Below, piece after piece: positions 25,765-31,407 of a DNA stretch of 31,407 bases. The stretch covers positions 13,842 to 45,248 of the forward strand of contig DLLX01000015.1 of the NCBI GenBank assembly GCA_002479145.1, in the 5' to 3' direction. The notes beneath the pieces were generated by a model that saw only the letters and a list, made by a program, of their open reading frames with translations, was not told the origin of the DNA and did not search any database. How positions within the stretch are numbered: the stretch's first letter is position 1; each line of letters begins with the position of its first letter. The DNA is from Prevotella sp. UBA7551 (GTDB lineage: Bacteria; Bacteroidota; Bacteroidia; Bacteroidales; Bacteroidaceae). Made by a program: the position numbers and the translations under genes.

Positions 25765-25779
25765 GCAACCTTCGTGCCA
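25765..25779 (-). promoter_or_regulatory. Sigma-54 (RpoN) promoter of hsp20 copy 2
   Basis: Minus-strand TGGCAC-GAAGG-TTGC has the same -24/-12 elements and spacing as copy 1, while the five spacer bases differ almost entirely. That is the pattern expected when the elements themselves are selected. Confidence 0.78.
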
Positions 25780-25832
25780 TTCAACGCTTTCATGTCATGT
25801 CGGCAGCAAGGTATAATAATTTTAATCCTTCC

Positions 25833-25845
25833 CGACAGGATGGCA
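25833..25845 (-). promoter_or_regulatory. Activator-site candidate, hsp20 copy 2
   Basis: Minus-strand TGCCATCCTGTCG is centred 86 bp upstream of the predicted start, the same distance as the distal element of copy 1, and differs from it only by transitions. No good copy of the proximal (-45) element is seen here. Confidence 0.5.
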
Positions 25846-25866
25846 ACACTGTTTCTCTCACAGTGT
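25846..25866 (-). terminator. Hairpin just after the PAP2 gene
   Basis: ACACTGT and ACAGTGT arms form a perfect 7-bp stem with a 7-base loop, four bases after the PAP2 stop. No T-run follows on the minus strand, so it may only be a 3'-end structure. It touches the hsp20 activator-site candidate. Confidence 0.4.
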
Positions 25867-25870
25867 CAGC

Positions 25871-27112
25871 CTACAACCGTACATCCACCTTTGCTCCCAA
25901 GGTCATGAAGTGCATATACTCCTTGCTGCCACTGCTTGCGGGACCTTGTAGGTTATAGTCAAGGAAAAGGCTTCCCGCAAGACGCGAACGAATTTGGTAG
26001 TTTAGCGCAATCCCTGTGCCCGCAGCGAGCACATGACGGTCGCCGACCGCCACTCCGTTGATATGGGTATTGGCATACCGCACGCTGCCCACAATCAGTT
26101 TGCTCCCCAAACTCCACCGCGGCATCAAAGGGAGGGAGAAGTAAGGGCCTGCCATGACGCTATTGAAGTTGAAGGTATGTTCTGGGGCCTCATTCGTATT
26201 GACGATATATTGCAGATTAGACACGGAAGCTCTTCCTCCCAACCCGATATTGCGGCTGAAGAACCAAGCCCCTTCCAGACCTATTGTTGTGCCTGTGGAG
26301 GTCTGAAGCTCATTGTCTTCGTTCAAGTCATACTTGCTCATCGGCAGGTTGAACCCCATGTATAAGCCTATAAAAGAAGGCCGCTCACGATAAAACACCA
26401 GATTGTTATCACTCACTGCACGATGGTTAAGCCCGCGATCTTTGCAGATAACATCGGCCAACCAGTATCCAAACTCTGTGGCCATGATGCCCACTCCAGC
26501 ACCCACCATCACGTCGCTCAGCCAGTGTTTGTTGTTCGCCACCCGCATAAGTCCTGTCGCAGTGGACACGGCGTATGCGCCAACGCTTATCCAAGGGCTT
26601 TTGTATCCATATTCCTTGCTGAGCATCGTGGCCGTCATAAAGGCAGTGGCCGTATGGCCAGAAGGAAAGCTGTGGCTGTCCGAACCATCTGGGCGCACGA
26701 CGTGGGTCATCCTCTTCAGCCCCTGCACCGTACCGGCCATGATGGCCACGGAGAAGGCGTCGCTCAGCAACATCCGTCCCCAGGAGCTTCTGCTTTCCAC
26801 ACCTGCCGCCTTCATGCCCACCATCACGGCTGCCGGAAGAAACTGGGTGTAATTGTCCAAGGGTCTCTTGAACTTAGGCATAAAGTCGTTGCGCAGTTTC
26901 CGAAACTTTGTGTCTTGATGTTTTTCTATCAACCCTCCGACAATCAGTGGTGCGCCAATGTACGTGGCTTGAAACCATTTGGCCTGCGACAGCCGGTCTG
27001 CAAACGGCTTCTTTCCTATGGTATCGGCAGGCAAGCAACTGGTGTCGGCTTGGGCAAACGCCCCAAGGCTTACCAACAGCAGGCAGCCTGAAAAAACAAT
27101 CTGCTTCAACAT
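25871..27112 (-). CDS. PAP2-family phosphatase fused to an outer-membrane-type beta-barrel
   Basis: The start at 27112 gives 413 residues with a clean signal peptide (VFSGCLLLVSLGAFAQ). In-frame ATGs at 27151 and 27166 would add a basic stretch; 27166 lies four bases after the rsmD stop and has AGGAG upstream, so it is a real alternative. The PAP2 acid-phosphatase triad is complete: KRMTHVVRP (133-141), PSGH (150-153) and R190-x5-H196-x3-D200. From about 235 the protein becomes a beta-rich barrel-like domain ending in KVDVRL. PAP2 enzymes remove phosphate from lipids such as lipid A or undecaprenyl pyrophosphate. The fusion suggests action at the outer membrane. The stop codon is TAG. Confidence 0.85.
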   Translation of the reverse strand: MLKQIVFSGCLLLVSLGAFAQADTSCLPADTIGKKPFADRLSQAKWFQATYIGAPLIVGGLIEKHQDTKFRKLRNDFMPKFKRPLDNYTQFLPAAVMVGMKAAGVESRSSWGRMLLSDAFSVAIMAGTVQGLKRMTHVVRPDGSDSHSFPSGHTATAFMTATMLSKEYGYKSPWISVGAYAVSTATGLMRVANNKHWLSDVMVGAGVGIMATEFGYWLADVICKDRGLNHRAVSDNNLVFYRERPSFIGLYMGFNLPMSKYDLNEDNELQTSTGTTIGLEGAWFFSRNIGLGGRASVSNLQYIVNTNEAPEHTFNFNSVMAGPYFSLPLMPRWSLGSKLIVGSVRYANTHINGVAVGDRHVLAAGTGIALNYQIRSRLAGSLFLDYNLQGPASSGSKEYMHFMTLGAKVDVRL

Positions 27113-27170
27113 TCCTTTAAGGTCGATTCTAAAAACAGGAGCTTTTGTCATGCGACGCCTCGCCATCTGT

Positions 27171-27734
27171 TCACGCTTTCTCCTCAGACTCCTTTCGCTG
27201 ATTGGCCGAAAAAAGGCTGAAGTTGACGCTGCCGTAGCTTCTGTGCTCCACGAAATGGGGGTGATGGGAGAAGTCGTTGTGCTTGCCATGCTCGAAGATG
27301 AGCAGACCGCCAGGCTTCAACAAGCCTCCATTGATGACCAGATCGGGCACTGTGGGCAGCTCGGGAAGCGCGTAGGGAGGGTCGGCGAATACCAAATCGA
27401 ACGTTTCATGGCACGACTTGATAAACCGAAACACGTCGCCGCGGATGAGAAAATGGTTATGCGCACCGATTTTATCGATACACTGTTGGATGAAGCGGGC
27501 ATGGTCGCGGTCCTTCTCCACGCTCACGACGCGGCTGCATCCGCGGGAGAGCAGTTCGAGCGAGATGCTCCCGGTGCCCGAGAAAAGGTCAAGAGCTGAG
27601 GCTTCGTCCAAATCCAGGTAGCCACGGATGACGTTGAAGATGTTCTCCTTGGCGAAATCAGTTGTCGGCCGCGCCTTGAATGTGCGGGGAATTTCAAAAT
27701 GACGCCCCTTGTAGAGGCCGGTGATGATGCGCAT
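27171..27734 (-). CDS. rsmD: 16S rRNA (guanine966-N2)-methyltransferase RsmD
   Basis: This 187-residue protein has the RsmD layout: MRIITGLYKGR start, RPTTDFAKENIFN, the SAM-binding motif DLFSGTGS (49-56) and the catalytic DPPY (118-121). It methylates G966 of 16S rRNA on the small subunit. It lies 58 bases upstream of the PAP2 start and 214 bases downstream of the DUF3822 stop on the same strand. That 214-base gap holds no gene or clear promoter that I can see. Confidence 0.95.
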   Translation of the reverse strand: MRIITGLYKGRHFEIPRTFKARPTTDFAKENIFNVIRGYLDLDEASALDLFSGTGSISLELLSRGCSRVVSVEKDRDHARFIQQCIDKIGAHNHFLIRGDVFRFIKSCHETFDLVFADPPYALPELPTVPDLVINGGLLKPGGLLIFEHGKHNDFSHHPHFVEHRSYGSVNFSLFSANQRKESEEKA

Positions 27735-27948
27735 GGGATAATACTTTTTATGGGATAATCAGGTGCTCCAAATAACTTGATAGTGAATAGTCTCTGCCCA
27801 AAAAGGTCGCATGGCCGTGCCGGAAGTGGGGGAGCGTTGGGCAGTATGATCTGCATGATATGCGCCAATGCGCTGGGCGGGCAGTATATTATAGGTATGG
27901 CATGGTGCTGTTTGGGTGTCAAGCAGATGTCGTCTCATTCAGCGCGCA

Positions 27949-28821
27949 CTACTGTTCGCATCCCTCAGCTGCCTCGGAAGACCCATTCAAAGTGGTGCTC
28001 CGCCATCCGTCCTCGTCGAGATAGGCTGCCTTGAGGTCGTAGGGTATGTCAGGGCGCTTCGCCATGGCAATGTTGCGGAAGTCAGCTTGTGGGGGTATCG
28101 CCACCACACGGCGCACATATTGGCGCAGCTGCGTGCAAAGTCCGCCATTGTCGTCCACTTCGCCGACAAGGTGAAGCTCATCCTTCTCTGCGTTCATGCC
28201 CAGCTGCCGCCAGACGTAAAGCAGATAGTAGAGCGCGTCTTGGTCGTTGGGTGCGTCGAAAGTATTGCAGAACTTAAACCGCCCCTGGGCAAAGCTGAAC
28301 ACGCACACCTGCTTCCCGAAGAAGTAAGCGAACAGCTTATGCCGCGGTCCGACAAAGTTACGCTTGTAGAGATGGGTCCACACCGGCTCGCAGAGCGGTG
28401 CGATGCGGATGTCCTCGAAGTGGTCTTTCAGCACCATCAACAGGTCTTTGTTCACCGCAAAGGCCGACACGCAGCCCAGAGAGGACAGCCGTCGGCACAC
28501 CACCTCTTCGCTACTCTCTGTTGCAAAGGTGTACTGGAAGAGCGTTGCATACTCCTCGGCCACATACTCCTCCTCCGGGATGAGCAGTACGGGGGCATCC
28601 GTGAGCACGAGCACACGGCGGTAGCCACTCTTCAGCAGCTCCGACTGGAGAAAGGCCTCACGCAAGTTGGCGGCCGGAGAGATGCCATTGTTCAGCTCGT
28701 AAGGCTCATAGACAATGCTCCCCCGCGACTGTGGGTCGCCCACTGAGGCCGACCAGTTGCCGCGAGTCATGCGGAGGGTCAGCCGAAGCATCTTGTCGGA
28801 TGGATTGCCGTTGCTTGCCAT
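27949..28821 (-). CDS. DUF3822 family protein
   Basis: The start at 28821 gives 290 residues; an ATG at 28791 is an alternative. The predicted transcription start falls a few bases before 28821, so the mRNA would be almost leaderless with the longer form. The sequence fits the DUF3822 family of Bacteroidota, which I recall beside rsmD and which has an ASKHA-like (actin-like ATPase) look: LYKRNFVGPRHKLFAYFFGKQVCVFSFAQGRFKFCNTF and ELHLVGEVDDNGGL. No active site can be assigned. The function is unknown. Confidence 0.8.
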   Translation of the reverse strand: MASNGNPSDKMLRLTLRMTRGNWSASVGDPQSRGSIVYEPYELNNGISPAANLREAFLQSELLKSGYRRVLVLTDAPVLLIPEEEYVAEEYATLFQYTFATESSEEVVCRRLSSLGCVSAFAVNKDLLMVLKDHFEDIRIAPLCEPVWTHLYKRNFVGPRHKLFAYFFGKQVCVFSFAQGRFKFCNTFDAPNDQDALYYLLYVWRQLGMNAEKDELHLVGEVDDNGGLCTQLRQYVRRVVAIPPQADFRNIAMAKRPDIPYDLKAAYLDEDGWRSTTLNGSSEAAEGCEQ

Positions 28822-28829
28822 GATGTGGG

Positions 28830-28861
28830 CAAAGTTACACATTTTCTGCCATATATGCAAA
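28830..28861 (-). promoter_or_regulatory. Bacteroidota promoter of the DUF3822 gene
   Basis: On the minus strand, TTTG (28858-28861) and TAACTTTG (28830-28837) are separated by exactly 20 bases, the full -33/-7 consensus of the phylum. The -7 element lies only eight bases from the assumed ATG. Confidence 0.75.
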
Positions 28862-28900
28862 ATCGACAACCGGGCGATACCCCTTGTTGCCGTTTTTTTG

Positions 28901-28908
28901 TAACTTTG
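28901..28908 (+). promoter_or_regulatory. -7 promoter element of the helicase gene, divergent to DUF3822
   Basis: TAACTTTG is identical to the -7 element on the opposite strand 64 bases away, and lies 34 bases before the helicase ATG. Confidence 0.6.
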
Positions 28909-28942
28909 CAGTTGCTTCTTTATCATTCACTCTTAGAGAAAA

Positions 28943-30367
28943 ATGCTCAGTGACGAGATTATCCATCAGATACTGAGGACTTTCCGCCTCTCCCCTACGG
29001 CCGACCAGCAGCGTGCCGTGGAGACATTTGCAAACTTTTTGCTCGACCGCGACAGCCGAAGTGTGATGATTCTCCGTGGGTCGGCGGGCACGGGCAAGAC
29101 GGCCTTGGCCAGTGCGATGGTCCGGACGATGCGGCAAATGGGGCAGCGGGTCGTCCTCCTTGCCCCGACCGGCCGTGCGGCCATGGTCTTTTCGCTCCAT
29201 GCAGGGATGCCTGCGTCGACCATTCACCGCCGCATCTATCGTGAGCAGGCGTTCGCTGGACCCGACGGAATGTTCAGTCTTAATGCCAATCTGACCTCCG
29301 ACACGCTCTTTATTGTCGATGAGGCTTCGATGATAGCCAACTACGGCAGTCACGAGTCGGCCTTCGGGAGTGGCCGGCTGCTCGACGACCTTGTGCGTTT
29401 CGTCTATGGCGGCCATGCGTGCCGGCTCATGCTCATCGGCGACCGGGCGCAGTTGCCGCCGGTAGGCGAGCAGGAAAGTCCGGCCCTGAGTGACGATGTG
29501 CTCGAGGGAATGGGCCTTGCCCCTTGCTCCTGCGACCTCGACGAGGTGCTGAGGCAGGGCAATGAATCGGGCATTTTGGCCAATGCGACGACCGTGCGGC
29601 AGCTTATCGAGCGCGACACGGCCTCGATGTTGCCGCGCATCAGCGTGAAAGGATTCGCCGACGTGGCCATTGTGTCGGGTGACGAGCTGATTGACACGCT
29701 GGCATCGTCATACTCCGAGGTGGGGGAGGACGAGACCATGGTCATTACGCGGAGCAACAAGCGGGCCAACATCTACAACCAGGGCATCCGCAGGACGGTA
29801 CTCGACAGGGAGGACGAACTGTCCACGGGCGACATCGTGACGATCGTGCGCAACAAGTATCTTGACGGGGAGCAGCAGAAAACCATGCCAATGCTCGCCA
29901 ATGGAGACCGTGCGCGCATCGTAAGGGTAAGGAACACCCGCCAGCTCTATGGGTTCCACTTTGCCGACATCACGCTTTCCATGCTCGACTATGGCGGCGT
30001 GGAGATCGATACCACCGCCGTGCTCGACACACTCCGCTCCGACGCTCCCTCCCTGACGCGGCAACAGGATGAGGAGCTGTTCCAACGGGTGGCCGAAGAC
30101 TATGCCGACGTGCCAAGAAAGGCTGACCGAATGAAGATGTTGCGTGCGGACGACTACTACAATGCGCTGCAAATCAAGTTTGGCTATGCCGTCACCTGTC
30201 ATAAAGCACAGGGCGGGCAGTAGGCGCATGTGTATATTGACCAAGGCTACATGACCCAGGAAATGCTCACGCCCGACTACCTCCATTGGCTCTATACGGC
30301 CTTCACTCGTGCCACAGAACGGCTCTATCTGGTCAACTGGCCAAAGGAACAGCTCAGCGAGGAGTGA
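28943..30367 (+). pseudogene. RecD/PIF1-type ATP-dependent DNA helicase, interrupted by an in-frame TAG
   Basis: The frame runs 426 codons to TAG at 30221-30223, then continues in the same frame for 47 codons to TGA at 30365. Before the stop lie Walker A (RGSAGTGKT), Walker B (IVDEASM), motif III (LIGDRAQLPPVG) and the start of motif V (YAVTCHKAQGGQ). After it lie AHVYID and motif VI (WLYTAFTRATERLYLVN). The expected residue at the stop is Trp (TGG), so one G-to-A change explains it. The protein would be a superfamily-1B helicase of about 474 residues. Truncation removes the arginine finger of motif VI, so the product should not couple ATP hydrolysis. Real mutation, sequencing error and readthrough cannot be separated here. 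Confidence 0.87.
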
Positions 30368-30608
30368 TAGATGCCGGATGTGGGAGGGCAATCACCGACA
30401 AGCAACAGGGAAGAAGAGACTGCTCGTAAAGGTTGAGTCTTTGCCGGATTTCGGCTCATAGGTGCTGCGAAATTTCTTACCCCAAAAGACTTGCCCAGCT
30501 GTTCCGATGAGGAGAAGCAGAGATAAAAAACAATCGGCCATTAGATAGGAACAGGCAATAAGACGAAGACTCTTCCATCTTTCTTCTCAATAAATAGAAT
30601 TTGCACAC

Positions 30609-31301
30609 ATGGAAATAACAGTAGAATATTTAGAAAAGGCTTTTGACCGTTGCAACCAGCTCTGTTTTCAAGGGCGTTTGCCAAGGCCGAGACTGACTTT
30701 GTCAAAGGCCGTCACACGGTTGGGATGCCTGAAATATGCCATGGAGCGCAGGCAGGGGAGAACCCTGCTGCACAGTTTCAGCATCTCTATCTCGACGGCT
30801 CATGAACTCAGTGCCGAGCAGTTGGACGACGTGATCATCCACGAAATGATCCACTATTTCATCGCTTACCACGGTTTAAGGGACAATGCGCCGCACGGAC
30901 GGATCTTTCAAAGCATCATGGAGAGCATCAATCGGGAGTATCACCGGCACATACGGGTGGCCGTACATCAGGGGGATAGGACGGCCGTCGGCGTGGATGG
31001 GCAGGACTCTGGGGCGTGGGGAGAGCTTGCTGGACAATGTAAGCGGCAGCCCCCTTACTTCGTAATGGCTCTTCAGACCCTGGATGGCCACTACTACCTT
31101 TCGTCGGTGGCAGCCGCCTCGGTGGAGGAACTGAGGAGGAAGGCTGGCAGTCAGAAGCACTTCAAGCAAGTCCGCTGGCTGGTGAGCGAAGACCCAGTGT
31201 TTGGCAACTACCCCCGTGTGAGGACGTTGCGCGGTGTCGAAGTGCCCCGTCAGGAGTTTGAACGGGTGGTCAAGGCGGCCGCTCCGCTTCAAGATGCGTG
31301 A
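30609..31301 (+). CDS. SprT-like zinc metalloprotease domain protein
   Basis: This 230-residue protein has a SprT-like N-terminal domain with the zinc motif HEMIH (78-82) and a third ligand candidate His96 in APHGRIF, followed by helices. The C-terminal part (about 140-230) has a small beta-rich segment (YFVMALQTLDGHYYLSSVA) and no CxxC zinc ribbon. SprT-like proteins resemble the Spartan DNA-protein crosslink protease family, but bacterial roles are unsettled. A TA-GAA-TTTG word at 30595-30603 ends five bases before the ATG; it has one extra base relative to the -7 consensus, so the transcript may be nearly leaderless. The 241 bases before the gene show nothing else. Confidence 0.85.
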   Translation: MEITVEYLEKAFDRCNQLCFQGRLPRPRLTLSKAVTRLGCLKYAMERRQGRTLLHSFSISISTAHELSAEQLDDVIIHEMIHYFIAYHGLRDNAPHGRIFQSIMESINREYHRHIRVAVHQGDRTAVGVDGQDSGAWGELAGQCKRQPPYFVMALQTLDGHYYLSSVAAASVEELRRKAGSQKHFKQVRWLVSEDPVFGNYPRVRTLRGVEVPRQEFERVVKAAAPLQDA

Positions 31302-31342
31302 GACAGTGGGCTGGAAGGCGCTGCAATAGGGCCTCTATTTGT

Positions 31343-31407
31343 CTTGAACGGATTTAGCTTGTCATTTTTTTTGTGAATGAAAACATGACAAGCTAAATCC
31401 GTTCAAG
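31343..31407. repeat. Perfect 22-bp inverted repeat reaching the last base
   Basis: The left arm at 31343-31364 (starting CTTGAACGGATTTAGC) is mirrored exactly by the last 22 bases, with a loop of about 22 bases that starts in a T-run. It could be the terminator of the SprT-like gene, 41 bases downstream. It could also be the edge of a repeat that caused the sequence to end here. Confidence 0.75.

Noticed and set aside
26423..27091. 222-codon plus-strand open frame opposite the PAP2 gene
   Set aside because: The minus-strand protein has the full PAP2 catalytic triad; the antisense frame has no recognisable features.
30221..30223. TAG decoded as an amino acid throughout this genome
   Set aside because: cydB and the PAP2 gene end naturally at TAG, and only one interrupted gene is present.
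1..31407. CRISPR arrays, tRNA or rRNA genes, insertion sequences
   Set aside because: No regularly spaced direct repeats, cloverleaf-like segments, ribosomal RNA stretches or transposase motifs were seen on reading.

Overview
The window looks like a chromosomal segment of a Bacteroidota species, most likely in the Prevotellaceae. The evidence is the family content (DUF3316, DUF4492, DUF3822, Omp28-like and choice-of-anchor-J secreted proteins, a PAP2-barrel fusion, the OstA-like/mutL neighbourhood), the recurrent Bacteroidota -7 promoter element TAnnTTTG at least eight times in front of genes, and the near absence of Shine-Dalgarno sequences. No rRNA, tRNA, CRISPR array, transposase or phage gene is visible.

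Layout. (1) 1-8437: the end of a DUF3316-like protein overlapping an S41 lipoprotein peptidase, guaB, then an envelope-biogenesis cluster: a parvulin isomerase, a SurA-like chaperone with two parvulin domains, an OstA/LptA-like protein with exact 31-residue repeats, and a small membrane protein. (2) 8758-11862: mutL and an OmpA-family protein with a strong terminator. (3) 12032-15260: a cytochrome bd operon (DUF4492 - cydA - cydB) behind a leader carrying two inverted repeats, closed by a terminator. (4) 15367-25870: two near-identical Hsp20 genes on the minus strand bracket a visibly AT-richer module of three plus-strand genes: a 1538-residue choice-of-anchor-J surface protein, a membrane-spanning TPR/AraC-type regulator, and an Omp28-like protein that has lost its CxxC. 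(5) 25871-28821: a minus-strand run of DUF3822, rsmD and a PAP2-barrel phosphatase. (6) 28943-31407: a RecD/PIF1-type helicase gene interrupted by an in-frame TAG, an SprT-like metalloprotease, and a long perfect inverted repeat that runs to the last base.

The most interesting signal is regulatory. Both hsp20 genes have a textbook sigma-54 (RpoN) promoter (TGGCAC-N5-TTGC). Both have a TGYCATYCTGTCR element centred exactly 86 bp upstream of the predicted start. Both also have a roughly 90-nt 5' leader that is almost identical, begins exactly at the predicted start site and ends in a perfect AGGAGG, which is exceptional in this genome context. This suggests an activator-driven, RNA-leader-controlled small-heat-shock regulon.

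How the genes work together: much of the window serves the cell envelope. The isomerases, SurA-like chaperone, OstA-like protein, OmpA protein and PAP2-barrel maintain the outer membrane. The secreted pair with the trans-envelope regulator looks like a sensed surface system exported by type IX secretion. CydAB gives high-affinity oxygen reduction in an otherwise anaerobic lifestyle.
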